DNA of 54,459 bases from Chthoniobacter flavus (lineage in GTDB: Bacteria > Verrucomicrobiota > Verrucomicrobiia > Chthoniobacterales > JACTMZ01): the NCBI GenBank assembly GCA_945878135.1, contig CAMDUL010000018.1, positions 1 through 54,459 on the forward strand, written 5' to 3'. Position 1 is the stretch's first letter, and every line of letters begins with the position of its first letter. The translations under genes were made by a program, and so were the position numbers. Positions 23,658 through 32,334 of the stretch are shown here, piece by piece. The notes under the pieces were generated by a model. It did no database searches. It was given only the letters and a program-made list of their open reading frames with translations, and was not told where the DNA came from.

Positions 23658-25541
23658 ATGATGGCGGACGCTTTGAAAACGTCCGCCATCATCCTCCGCG
23701 TCGCGGACTTCCTCAAAGGATTCCCGCCGTTCAGTTATCTTGGGGACGCGGCACTACTCGAACTGGCGCGATCGGGGCGGGTGCAGTTCTGCGAGAAGGG
23801 GGAAATTCTTTTTGACCAGGGCACGACGCACGGACGGTATTTTCATGTCATCAACAAGGGATCGGTTCGACTGGTGCGCGGCGAGGAGCAGAAGCTCTCC
23901 GACCTGCGCGGACCGGGCGATTTCGTCGGTGCGGGGACCGTGCTCGGCGAGGAGTCGCATACCGATTCAGCGTTGGTCGACGAAGACTCGATCCTCTACG
24001 CCCTCGACGTTTCCGTCTTCACCCGGCTCTGCGCGGAGTCGCCGCGGGTCAGCCGTTTTCTCAAAGTTTATTTCGCCACCGAAGAGGTGGAGACAAGCCC
24101 CGCACACCGCCACGGTCTGTCCGGCTGGCGCGTCGGAGCGGAGGAACATCTCGCGCGGCTCAAAAAGGGCTTTGTGGCCGGAGCGGCTGCACTATCCGTG
24201 CGCGAGGCGGCGGAGGCGATGTCCGCGGCGGACAGTCCGGTTTTTCTCGTCGTCGGGGCCGACGGAGAAGCGGCGGGCGTGGTGACCGAAACCGACCTGC
24301 GCAACGAGATCGCCACGGGCCGCGTGCCGATCGAGGCTGCGGTCGGTGACATCATGCGTCGTCCGGTCATTACCGTGACGCCGCAAGTTACGCCACAGGA
24401 CGCGCTGCTTGAGATGGTCCGCCATGGTATCCGGCATCTTTGCGTGACCGAAGACGGCACACCGCAGAGCCGGGCGCTGGGGATGATTTCGGAAAAGTCG
24501 GTCTCGCTGGCGCAGGGGCGCGATCCTCTGGCCCTGGTGCGGGAAATCCGCCGGGCCGGCTCGCCATCATGGTTGCGCGCCATGGGCGGGGAGCTGGATC
24601 TTCTGCTCGCGGGCGATTTGCAGTCAGCGGACGATGTCCCGTGGTGCATGCGTCTCGCGGCCGAGGCCCGGCGCGCCATGTTCCGCCGCGCGGAATTTTG
24701 GGCGCGCGAAAAAGCGGGGCCGTCGCCCGGAGCGTTTGTTTTGGCGCTGACCGGCCAAGCCGGACGCGGAGAACTCCTCACCGCGACGAACATGGCCGCA
24801 GTAAGCCTGACGTCAGACGACGAAAAAACACGCGCTTGGACGCAAGACTTGCTCGCCCGCATCGACGAAGTGCTCGCCTCCGCGGGATTTCCCGCGGCAC
24901 CCGCCGCCGATCCGGAAGAAGCCGGCGCACGTTGCCGCACGGTCGGCGAGTGGAGCGAGTATTTCCGTTCTCTGGTCCGCGACCCGATGGGCGGGGAAAT
25001 CTGGAGGCAGATGGCTTTTTTCGATCTCGCCGTTGTGGCGGGTGATCCGGCCATGCTCGAAGCAGTTTTCAGCGCGCTGCGCGACGAAATGGCCGCGCGC
25101 CCCAACTTCATCCGCCTGCTGGCCAATGACGCGCTCGGCAACCTGCCGCCGGTCACCATCTACGAGGGATACGCGGTGGAAGCGGACGGACTGGCCCGCG
25201 AGACGATCGACCTGCAGGACTATGCGCTCGGACCGGTAAGCGATGTGGCGCGGGTCTTCCATCTCGACGGCGGCGACCTGCGCACGACAGGAACGCTCGA
25301 ACGTCTGACCGCGGCGGCGCAGCGCTTTCCGCAGGCCGCGGAGGTCTGCGCGCAAGGCGCGCGCGCTTTCCGTGTCGCCCAGTATTTCCGCGCGGGGCAG
25401 GGACTGCGTGACGGGGACGACGGTCGCGAACTCCGTCCCGCCGCGCTCAGCCGCACGGAGCAGGTGCAACTCAAATCGGCCTTCCGCGACATCGGCGCGC
25501 TCATTACTTTCACCGCGAACCATTATGGATTCAAAGGCTGA
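23658..25541 (+). CDS. cNMP-binding/CBS/DUF294 protein with degenerate nucleotidyltransferase
   Basis: This 627-residue protein has the layout of the DUF294 family. A cyclic-nucleotide-binding-like domain lies at about 15-140 (FCEKGEILFDQG, GPGDFVGAG). Two CBS repeats lie at about 180-290 (VVTETDLRNEIA, VGDIMRRPVITVTPQVTPQDAL). A nucleotidyltransferase-like domain follows at about 350-450 and an all-helical substrate-binding-like domain at the C-terminus. The usual GSxGRGEQTLxTDQDN motif reads LTGQAGRGELLTATNMAAV, so the Asp-x-Asp metal ligands are gone. It overlaps the next exonuclease gene by 17 bp, a pairing known for this family. Its ligand is unknown. Confidence 0.82.
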   Translation: MMADALKTSAIILRVADFLKGFPPFSYLGDAALLELARSGRVQFCEKGEILFDQGTTHGRYFHVINKGSVRLVRGEEQKLSDLRGPGDFVGAGTVLGEESHTDSALVDEDSILYALDVSVFTRLCAESPRVSRFLKVYFATEEVETSPAHRHGLSGWRVGAEEHLARLKKGFVAGAAALSVREAAEAMSAADSPVFLVVGADGEAAGVVTETDLRNEIATGRVPIEAAVGDIMRRPVITVTPQVTPQDALLEMVRHGIRHLCVTEDGTPQSRALGMISEKSVSLAQGRDPLALVREIRRAGSPSWLRAMGGELDLLLAGDLQSADDVPWCMRLAAEARRAMFRRAEFWAREKAGPSPGAFVLALTGQAGRGELLTATNMAAVSLTSDDEKTRAWTQDLLARIDEVLASAGFPAAPAADPEEAGARCRTVGEWSEYFRSLVRDPMGGEIWRQMAFFDLAVVAGDPAMLEAVFSALRDEMAARPNFIRLLANDALGNLPPVTIYEGYAVEADGLARETIDLQDYALGPVSDVARVFHLDGGDLRTTGTLERLTAAAQRFPQAAEVCAQGARAFRVAQYFRAGQGLRDGDDGRELRPAALSRTEQVQLKSAFRDIGALITFTANHYGFKG

Positions 25542-26124
25542 CCCGCGCTACGTGGTCTTCGACTGCGAGACGACCGGACTCGATCCGGCGAAGGACGGCA
25601 TCCTGACCATCGGTGCGGTCGCCGTTCGCGGCGGGGAAATTTGTCTCGATGATGAATTCGACGCCATCCTCTCCGACTGGCGCATGACTTCCGCCGTGCT
25701 CGTCCACGGCATCACCCAAGCCGAAGCGGCCACCGGGGAAACCGAGGAGCAAGCGGTGAACAAGTTCCTCGACTACGCGGGTGACGCGGTGCTCGTCGGC
25801 CACCATGTCGGCTTCGACCGGAAGATCGTGGCCCACGCCGCGCGGCGACTCGGCCGGGATCTGCCGAATCCCGCGCTCGACACCATGCGCATCGCCCTCG
25901 CCCTGGAGGAGCGCGGGGCGTTCGAAGGACGCGAAATCCGCGGCTTCGACCTCGACAATCTCGGGGCGCTCTTCGACGTCGAGCCGCACGACCGCCACAC
26001 CGCCTCGGGCGATGCATTCATCACCGCGCAAATTTTTATCCGCCTCGAACGCATGGCCCGCAAAGCCGGCCTCGATCTGTCCACTCTCGTCGAGCGGGAC
26101 GAAGAGCCGGCCGATGCCCGGTAA
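25525..26124 (+). CDS. DnaQ/epsilon-type 3'-5' exonuclease
   Basis: A 199-residue DEDDh exonuclease: Exo I VFDCETTGLD, Exo II GHHVGFDRKIV, and Exo III HTASGDAFIT with the catalytic histidine. It is stand-alone, without polymerase or PHP domains, and resembles the epsilon-like exonucleases fused or linked to DUF294 proteins. The ATG at 25525 lies within the end of the preceding gene, implying coupled translation. RNA or DNA substrates are both possible. Confidence 0.9.
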   Translation: MDSKADPRYVVFDCETTGLDPAKDGILTIGAVAVRGGEICLDDEFDAILSDWRMTSAVLVHGITQAEAATGETEEQAVNKFLDYAGDAVLVGHHVGFDRKIVAHAARRLGRDLPNPALDTMRIALALEERGAFEGREIRGFDLDNLGALFDVEPHDRHTASGDAFITAQIFIRLERMARKAGLDLSTLVERDEEPADAR

Positions 26125-26164
26125 GCCGCGCAATTCCCACGGGAAATTTTACGGCAACATGCCC

Positions 26165-26199
26165 GACAAACAAAACGGGCGACCCGGAGGTCGCCCGTT
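26165..26199 (-). terminator. Intrinsic terminator of the aspC transcript
   Basis: An 11-bp stem AACGGGCGACC / GGTCGCCCGTT (26174-26184 and 26189-26199) is followed on the minus strand by TTTTGTTTGT. It lies between the convergent exonuclease and aspartate aminotransferase genes. Confidence 0.85.
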
Positions 26200-26221
26200 G
26201 CAAGTAAACTTTGCGCGGACT

Positions 26222-27385
26222 TCAGATCGTGCGGCAAAACTGCTCGATGCGATCCAGACCGGTCTTGATCGTCTCGAGATCGGTCGCGTAGCTGAGGCGC
26301 ACCGTCTTGTCGTCGCCGAAGGCGATGCCCGGGACGACGGCGACCTCCGCTTTGCTGAGCAGACGGTCGGCGAAGTTGGTCGAGCTGAGCCCGAACTTCG
26401 AGATGTCGGCCAGCATGTAGAACGCGCCGAGCGGCTTGACGGCCGACACGTTCGGAATGGCGGCCAGGCGCTCATACATGTATTCGCGACGGATGTTGAA
26501 TTCGTCGCGCATGTCGGTCACGCACTGCTGCGAACCTTTGAGCGCGGCGATGGCGCCTTTCTGCGCGAAGGAATTCGGGCCCGAGGTGCTGTGGCTCTGC
26601 AACGAGTCGATCACTTTGGCGATTTCTTCGGGCGCGCCGAGGTAACCGAGACGCCAACCGGTCATGGCGTAGGCCTTGCTGAAACCGTTGATCGTGATGG
26701 TCAGGTCGTAGGCTTCCTTCGAGAGCGAGGCGACGCTGACGTGCGAGGCATCGTCATAGATGAGTTTCTCGTAGATTTCGTCGGAAAGAATGAAGATGTC
26801 TTCGGTCAGGGCGACCTCGACCAGCGCCTCGAGTTCCTCGCGGGTGTAGACCGAGCCGGTCGGGTTGCCGGGGCTGTTGATGATGACCATCTTGGTGCGC
26901 GGGGTCATCGCGTTTTCGAATTCCTCGGCGGTCATTTTGTAGGCGTTGGAGGCCTTGGTCGGCACGATGACCGGCGTGGCCCCGACGAGACGCACCATGT
27001 CGGGATAGCTCAGCCAATAGGGAGCGGGGATGATCACTTCGTCGCCGGGTTCGCAGCAGGCGAGGATCGCGTTGAAACAGGACTGCTTGGCACCGTTGCT
27101 CACCACGACCTGGCCCGGCTTGTAGTCGATGTTGTTGTCCTTGGCGTATTTCTCGCTGATCGCCGTGCGCAACTCGGGCAATCCGGCACTCGGCGTGTAT
27201 TTGGTGAAACCTTCCTGCAGGGCCTTGATCGCCGCCTCTTTGATGTGCTCCGGCGTGTCGAAATCGGGCTCGCCCGCGCCGAATCCGCAGACGTCGATGC
27301 CCTCGGCCCGCATGGCCTTGGCTTTGCTGTCGATGGCGAGGGTGAGGGACGGGGTCAGTTGAACGGCGTGGGAAGAGAGATCCAT
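26222..27385 (-). CDS. Pyridoxal-phosphate aspartate aminotransferase (class I)
   Basis: This 387-residue aminotransferase is of the Ib (thermophile/Bacillus-type) aspartate group. The PLP lysine is in NGFSKAYAMTGWRLG; NSPGNPTG and the cofactor-phosphate residues are present, and the C-terminal arginine lies in VRLSYATDLE. It makes aspartate from oxaloacetate, feeding the threonine branch encoded at 44704-48309. The ATG at 27385 (MDLSSHAVQLTPS) matches the family; the open frame upstream is unrelated. It is the last gene of a minus-strand run with ndk and dtd. Confidence 0.94.
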   Translation of the reverse strand: MDLSSHAVQLTPSLTLAIDSKAKAMRAEGIDVCGFGAGEPDFDTPEHIKEAAIKALQEGFTKYTPSAGLPELRTAISEKYAKDNNIDYKPGQVVVSNGAKQSCFNAILACCEPGDEVIIPAPYWLSYPDMVRLVGATPVIVPTKASNAYKMTAEEFENAMTPRTKMVIINSPGNPTGSVYTREELEALVEVALTEDIFILSDEIYEKLIYDDASHVSVASLSKEAYDLTITINGFSKAYAMTGWRLGYLGAPEEIAKVIDSLQSHSTSGPNSFAQKGAIAALKGSQQCVTDMRDEFNIRREYMYERLAAIPNVSAVKPLGAFYMLADISKFGLSSTNFADRLLSKAEVAVVPGIAFGDDKTVRLSYATDLETIKTGLDRIEQFCRTI

Positions 27386-27419
27386 AAAATAAGGTCGGTG
27401 AAATTGATGAACGGATACG

Positions 27420-28301
27420 TTAAGCGGAGGCACGGACCGATTCAACGAATCCTTTCAGAGAATTGTCGGCCACCTTGACGATCCCGATCTCGCGCGCGGC
27501 GTTTTCCGGCGCATCGGAGGCATGGCCGGCATTGACCATGATACTGGTGCCGAATTCCTTGCGGATCGTGCCGGGAGGCGCCTTGGCCGGGTCGGTCGGA
27601 CCCAGGACCGTGCGGATTTTGCCGATGGCCTCGGGTCCCTCGAAGACCAAGGCGAGGATCTTTTGCGTGCCCGGCTTGGCGTGGTCCTGCTCTGGCACCG
27701 CCGATGGACGCTCCCCGGCCATGAATTCGACGATGTTCTCCCAATGATCGCGCCCCTTTTCCGGACCGAATTTTTCCGAGAGCGCATCGAGCACCGGACC
27801 GTAGAACTCCATGCCCTCCGCCACCGACATGTGGTGCACCTTCATGGCCACGAGCGGCAGCCCGGTGCGCGCGAAAACATCGAGCACCGCACCCGGACGC
27901 GTGCCGGGGAACTGGAAATTGTCCGGCTTGATCAGAACCAACGAGCGCTGCGCCCCCGCGGCGACCGGCTGGGACAGCGCGTCGACCGGTGTGGCCGCTA
28001 GCTTGGCCAGATCCGCCAAAACATCGCTCCCGGCTTTCGGCGCCGAGACCATGCCGTCACCCAGCATCCCGGCCAACGAACCCGCCTCACTCGCGGAACC
28101 GACCGCCGCCGAGAGCTTGGCCACCGCATCTTCCCCGCGGAAAACGAGCAATCCCGAACGTCCGCCGGACGCCTCGACCAGCCCGGCCCAGACCAGTTCC
28201 AGCCCGCCCGTGCGCGCGGTCGCGCCCGAGAGAATCCATCCCGTCCATCCGCGCCGGAGAGCCTCCGGCGAGACCAGCAAATAAGAGAGTGCGTTGTTCA
28301 T
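27420..28301 (-). CDS. ndk: Nucleoside diphosphate kinase with an N-terminal degenerate repeat
   Basis: A 293-residue protein, twice the usual 140. The C-terminal half (about 118-293) is an NDK: LVLIKPD, GPTDPAKAPPGTIRKEFG and the active-site NAGHASD with His260. It has an insertion of about 25 residues around 180-212. The N-terminal 110 residues look like a shortened copy: SYLLVSPEALRRGWTG resembles the NDK start, LLVFRGEDAVAKL the GENAV segment, and MVSAPKAGSD aligns with the active-site MVNAGHASD with Lys89 for histidine. The N-terminal copy is presumably non-catalytic. A hairpin with five T lies 6 nt before the ATG. Confidence 0.85.
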   Translation of the reverse strand: MNNALSYLLVSPEALRRGWTGWILSGATARTGGLELVWAGLVEASGGRSGLLVFRGEDAVAKLSAAVGSASEAGSLAGMLGDGMVSAPKAGSDVLADLAKLAATPVDALSQPVAAGAQRSLVLIKPDNFQFPGTRPGAVLDVFARTGLPLVAMKVHHMSVAEGMEFYGPVLDALSEKFGPEKGRDHWENIVEFMAGERPSAVPEQDHAKPGTQKILALVFEGPEAIGKIRTVLGPTDPAKAPPGTIRKEFGTSIMVNAGHASDAPENAAREIGIVKVADNSLKGFVESVRASA

Positions 28302-28323
28302 GAAAAATCCGCCCCGAGGCGGA
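28302..28323 (-). promoter_or_regulatory. Hairpin plus T-run abutting the ndk start codon
   Basis: On the minus strand TCCGCC TCGG GGCGGA TTTTTC is followed directly by the ATG of ndk. It has intrinsic-terminator form for the upstream dtd gene, but it also contains the only purine-rich stretch (GGGGCGGA) that could be the ndk ribosome binding site, so it may act as a translational gate. Confidence 0.55.
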
Positions 28324-28370
28324 CCTTGCAGGCTAATCAAGCTGAGGCGCGACCGCAATCACCGACTGCA

Positions 28371-28823
28371 TCACTCGCGCAACCGCGAATCGAGCACGAG
28401 TGTGACAGGACCATCATTAACCAGAGCCACCTCCATCATGGCCCCGAATTGCCCCGTGGCCACCGGACGACCCAGCGCCTCTTCCACCGCAGCGAGAAAA
28501 CGCCCGTAAAGCGGCAGCGCCACCTCCGGCCCTGCCGCGCGATGCCACGAGGGTTTCGTTCCCTTGCGCGTGCTGGCCAGCAAAGTGAACTGACTCACGA
28601 TCAGAATTCCGCCGCCACTTTCCATGACGGACAAATTCATCCGCCCGCTCTCGTCGGCGAAAAGCTTCTGCCCGACAATCTTCCCCGCCAACCACGCGAT
28701 GTCCTCGTGCGTATCATCCCCCGCCACCCCGACCAGCACGAGCAACCCTCTATCGATCGACCCAGCGACACGGCCCTCGATCGTCACCGAAGCCCGCAAA
28801 ACACGCTGCACCACCGCACGCAT
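28371..28823 (-). CDS. dtd: D-aminoacyl-tRNA deacylase
   Basis: This 150-residue enzyme hydrolyses D-aminoacyl-tRNAs, guarding translation against D-amino acids. The signatures are MRAVVQRV at the start, SQFTLLAST and the cross-subunit [10 protein letters not shown]. The ATG at 28823 gives the canonical MRAVVQRV N-terminus; a TTG three codons upstream is less likely. It is followed after 47 bp by the hairpin in front of ndk. Confidence 0.96.
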   Translation of the reverse strand: MRAVVQRVLRASVTIEGRVAGSIDRGLLVLVGVAGDDTHEDIAWLAGKIVGQKLFADESGRMNLSVMESGGGILIVSQFTLLASTRKGTKPSWHRAAGPEVALPLYGRFLAAVEEALGRPVATGQFGAMMEVALVNDGPVTLVLDSRLRE

Positions 28824-28871
28824 TCTTGCCAACGTAGCGTTGCCGTCCCCGGCGACGAAGCGAAACCATGA

Positions 28872-28898
28872 CCGGCGGCGAGAAAGCCGCCGCTACAT
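28872..28898. repeat. TGTAGCGGCGG palindromic repeat containing a stop codon
   Basis: On the minus strand ATGTAGCGGCGG, then CTTTCT and CGCCGCCGG form a 7-bp hairpin. The head matches the other TGTAGCGGCGG repeats. The TAG stop of the hydroxyacid oxidase (28895-28893) is formed by the repeat itself. Confidence 0.65.
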
Positions 28899-29963
28899 CA
28901 CCAGCGAGCGGTCAATCTCCCCCACCGTTCGCGCCCCGCACAACGCCATGGCCAGATCGAACTCCGCCTTGAGCAACTCCAACACGCGATACGCCCCGTC
29001 CTCCCCATCCGCCGCCAACCCCCACAAAATCGGCCGCCCGACCAGCACCGCACGCGCACCCAGCGCCAGCGCTTTCACCACATCCGTCCCACGCCGCACT
29101 CCACCATCGACCAGCACCGGCACCTGACCCGCGACGGCCTCCACCACTCCCGGCAACGCCTCGGTCGTCGCCGGTGACGAGTCCAACTGGCGTCCACCGT
29201 GGTTGGAAACGATCACCCCCGCCGCCCCGTGTTCCACCGCGGCCCGCGCATCGTCGGGATGCACGACACCTTTGAGCACAACCGGCAACTTTGTCTGTCC
29301 GCGCAACCATTCGAGATCCTTCCACGTCAACGACGCATCAAGCATCGCCGCCGCATACGCCGCCAAACCGGAACCGGCCAAACCGTGGGGAAAGTTCTGC
29401 TTCGCGTGCGCCGCGAGGTTCGCCACGGTCAAACCGTCCGGCAGCGTGAAATTATTGCGCACATCCGCCTCGCGCCGTCCCCACACCGCCGTGTCGACAG
29501 TCAGCACGAGCGCCCGGCATCCCGCCGCCTCGGCCCGCCGCACCAGATCCAGCGTCGCCCCGCGATCCTTGTAAATGTAGAGCTGGAACCACGTGGGACC
29601 GGTTGCCGCGGCGGTCACCTCTTCAATCACGGTCGTGGCCAGCGTGCTCATCACCATGATCGTCCCCGCCCGCCCCGCCGCCCGCGCCGTGGCGCACTCA
29701 CCCTCGTCACATGCCATCCGGTGAAACGCCGTCGGCGCCACCATCACCGGAAAAGAAATCCGCTCCCCGAGCAACTCGACCGAAGTATCCCGCGCCGCCA
29801 CATCGCGCAGCACACGATGATAGAGCGGCAACCTCCCGTAAGCCTCGCGGTTGGCCCGCAAGGTGATCTCATCATTGGCCCCGCCCGCATAATAATCGTA
29901 AGCCTCGCGCGCCAATTTCCCCCGCGCCAGCTCCTCGTATTCCACCAAATTCACCGGATCCAT
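28893..29963 (-). CDS. FMN-dependent alpha-hydroxyacid oxidising enzyme
   Basis: A 356-residue TIM-barrel flavoenzyme of the glycolate oxidase/lactate dehydrogenase/lactate monooxygenase family. The FMN site is APTAFHRMACDEGE, and the active-site histidine-arginine pair is in IVSNHGGRQLD. The phosphate-binding DGGVRRGTDVVKALALGA and VGRPILWGL follow. The ATG at 29963 (MDPVNLVEYEELAR) matches the family start; a GTG 16 codons upstream is possible. Lactate or glycolate is the likely substrate. The last codon and stop merge into a palindromic repeat. Confidence 0.92.
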   Translation of the reverse strand: MDPVNLVEYEELARGKLAREAYDYYAGGANDEITLRANREAYGRLPLYHRVLRDVAARDTSVELLGERISFPVMVAPTAFHRMACDEGECATARAAGRAGTIMVMSTLATTVIEEVTAAATGPTWFQLYIYKDRGATLDLVRRAEAAGCRALVLTVDTAVWGRREADVRNNFTLPDGLTVANLAAHAKQNFPHGLAGSGLAAYAAAMLDASLTWKDLEWLRGQTKLPVVLKGVVHPDDARAAVEHGAAGVIVSNHGGRQLDSSPATTEALPGVVEAVAGQVPVLVDGGVRRGTDVVKALALGARAVLVGRPILWGLAADGEDGAYRVLELLKAEFDLAMALCGARTVGEIDRSLVM

Positions 29964-30049
29964 CCCGCGAAGTTGCGCGGACCACACGGCACCGGCAAGC
30001 GCGATCGCCACTTGCTCCCGACTCCCCCGCGGGGGAAAATCGCCGTCTC

Positions 30050-30934
30050 ATGGCCTCCGTCCCAACCTACGAGCACGTGACCCGCGGAGCGCGAACCTTC
30101 CAGTGGAACGGACACGACGGCGATGCCTTCCCCGGTCTCGTTTGGGAACCGCTGGAAGAACCCAAAGCACAGGTCCTTTGCATCCACGGACTGAGCGGCG
30201 CGGCGGCGGACTTCGGTCCGCTCGGACGACAACTCGCCGCGCAAGGTCTCGCCGTGTGGGCCATCAATCTGCGCGGGCAAGGCAATGACCCCGACCACCG
30301 CCGGCGCGGACATTTTCTCGACCCGCACGAATGGCGGGCCGATCTCGCCGCCTTTGCCGACGGACACCTCGATGGCCGTCCGCTCCATCTCGTCGGCGAA
30401 AGTATGGGGTCGCTCGTTTCGGTCGACGCCGTGGCCCACGGCGCGCTGCGTCCGCAACGCCTCGTTCTCAGCGTCCCGGTCACCGAAACCCGCGCCCCGG
30501 TCCCCGGTTGGATGGTCGCTCTTTTGCGCGGCGCGTCCAAAGTCGCCCCGCGGGCCAAACTCTCCCCGCTGCGTTTCGTCCACGGCAAGACCTGCCTCCC
30601 GCGTCTGACCTCCGACGACGCTTACATGCACTATCTCAAAACCATCCCCCACCGCGTCGGCGGTTTCAGTTTGGAATTTCTCGCCAATTTCCACCACCTC
30701 ATGGGCGAAGCGCAGCAGTGTGCCGCGCGTATCGACGTGCCCACGCTCATGCTCTCCGCCGGACGCGATGTCTTCATCCGCCCCGAGCAAAGCCGTGCCT
30801 TTTTCGACTGCATCGCCGCCCGGGAAAAGGAATACGTCTTCTATCCCGACAGCCACCACCTTCTCTGGCACGACGTCGACACCGATGACGTCCTCGGCCG
30901 CATCGAGCGTTGGATCACGGAGGGCCGCGCGTGA
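30050..30934 (+). CDS. Alpha/beta hydrolase (monoacylglycerol lipase-like)
   Basis: A 294-residue serine hydrolase. HGLSG forms the oxyanion hole, the nucleophile elbow is GESMGS, the acid is the aspartate in SAGRDVFI, and the histidine is in PDSHHLLWHD. NLRGQGNDPDHRRRGHF with an HEW segment resembles monoacylglycerol lipases and lysophospholipases (PF12146). No signal peptide, so it is cytoplasmic. It is divergent from the hydroxyacid oxidase with 86 bp between starts. Confidence 0.88.
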   Translation: MASVPTYEHVTRGARTFQWNGHDGDAFPGLVWEPLEEPKAQVLCIHGLSGAAADFGPLGRQLAAQGLAVWAINLRGQGNDPDHRRRGHFLDPHEWRADLAAFADGHLDGRPLHLVGESMGSLVSVDAVAHGALRPQRLVLSVPVTETRAPVPGWMVALLRGASKVAPRAKLSPLRFVHGKTCLPRLTSDDAYMHYLKTIPHRVGGFSLEFLANFHHLMGEAQQCAARIDVPTLMLSAGRDVFIRPEQSRAFFDCIAAREKEYVFYPDSHHLLWHDVDTDDVLGRIERWITEGRA

Positions 30935-31019
30935 GAAGTGGCGTGAACCCGGCATCCTGGCCCCGGGCCGTGATCGTCGTCGCCCGGGATCGCAGCACTC
31001 ACGTGCGACGATCGGCCGC

Positions 31020-32102
31020 TCAGAGAGTCGGTAGGGGCGGAGGTTCGGCGGCAACCGGCGGATTCGCTTCGGTGACCGGCGTCCCGCAAGAGTGGCAGAA
31101 AGGCGCAAAGGCATTCTTGCGGGTGGAGCACTTCGGGCAGCGGTCGAAGAGGCCGATGCCGCAGTGCGGACAAAAATCCATTTCCATGTTCTTGAAATCC
31201 ACGGGACGTTCGCAGCCCGGGCAGGCAGACTTGGACATGCGGATGAGCGCGGTGTCATAGGTGAGGATCTGGCGACGGACCGGATCCGGCTGCGTCTCGG
31301 CGAGTTTCTGCTGGGCGAGGTAGCGGTTGGCGGCTTTGATCAGCCACCGACCGACGATGACCGTGAGCAGGATGCCGACGGTGTAGCGGACGTAACCACC
31401 GTAGCTCGGAAGGTAGGGCACCAGCTCGACGAAGAAGGCGAACAACGCGAACAGGACAAAGCCCCAGACGAAAGGCCACAACTGGCTCCGGCGTTTGTGT
31501 TTGAAGAGCCACGCGGCGAGCGCGAGCAGGGGCAAGGTCAGCGCGAGGCGGTAGGCAAAAACGCGCAACTCCGAGGCGCTCAGCGCTGCTTGGTAGCGCT
31601 CCTGGCCCTCAGCCAGCAACGGCTCCATCTGCTCCCCGGCGCGCTGCAACGCCTGGCCCGCATCGAGGAGTGCCTTGCGCTGGGCTTCGACGGCGGCTTG
31701 GGTCAGGGCTTGCTTGGCTTTGAGTTCGTCGAGCTCCGCGGTGCGGGCGACCAGTTCCGCATCCTGACCCGGCTGCTGCGTGGCTGTCCGCGTCGCGACC
31801 CAGTTCCGGAAAGTCTCTTGTGCGTTGTTGTAGGCATAAACCGCGCTGTCGTTCTGCAAGTCCGCCTGCTCGAACTTGGTTTGCGCGGCCTCCTGGGCGA
31901 TCCGTGCTTCATTTTGCGCGCTGCGCAGCGGAGCGATGGCCGCCTGATCGATGAACTTCTCCGGATCGATCCGCCCGTCGACTTGGGGAAGATCACCGAC
32001 GATGGTGCCCCCGAGACCGATAAGGAACGCGGCAAAGACCAACGCCAATAGCCACAGGCCGCGGTTGAACCAGGTTTCGGTGAGACGAAGCGTTTGCGCC
32101 AT
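31020..32102 (-). CDS. Membrane protein with extracytoplasmic coiled coil and C-terminal zinc ribbons
   Basis: A 360-residue protein I do not recognise as a named family. An N-terminal helix (GLWLLALVFAAFLIGLGG, about 15-33) is followed by about 130 Gln/Ala/Glu-rich residues predicted to be coiled coil (ARIAQEAAQTKFEQADLQND, then ELDELKAKQALTQAAVEAQRK). Three more helices run between about 180 and 275, and a cytosolic tail carries two or three CxxC ribbons (CPGC, CPHC, CPKC, CHSC). The ATG at 32102 gives a clean membrane start; the longer frame upstream is non-coding. It is flanked by unrelated genes. Confidence 0.75.
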   Translation of the reverse strand: MAQTLRLTETWFNRGLWLLALVFAAFLIGLGGTIVGDLPQVDGRIDPEKFIDQAAIAPLRSAQNEARIAQEAAQTKFEQADLQNDSAVYAYNNAQETFRNWVATRTATQQPGQDAELVARTAELDELKAKQALTQAAVEAQRKALLDAGQALQRAGEQMEPLLAEGQERYQAALSASELRVFAYRLALTLPLLALAAWLFKHKRRSQLWPFVWGFVLFALFAFFVELVPYLPSYGGYVRYTVGILLTVIVGRWLIKAANRYLAQQKLAETQPDPVRRQILTYDTALIRMSKSACPGCERPVDFKNMEMDFCPHCGIGLFDRCPKCSTRKNAFAPFCHSCGTPVTEANPPVAAEPPPLPTL

Positions 32103-32334
32103 TTGCGGTCCGTTGATTATCACTCTCACGCAGCCCCCGGATAACAAGCAAATTCCGGGAACCATCACGCACCCGCATCGCCGTGCTGCAGGCGGCTGTC
32201 TCGCCATCTCCCGGTATACCGACTCCGAACCCCACCCGCCACGCCGGCCGACCCTCCGGACCTTCTTGTCTTCCCTCGCCAGCCAGTTCAATCTGATGGA
32301 GCTGTCCCGAGCGTAATCTCCGGACTCCCATTTC

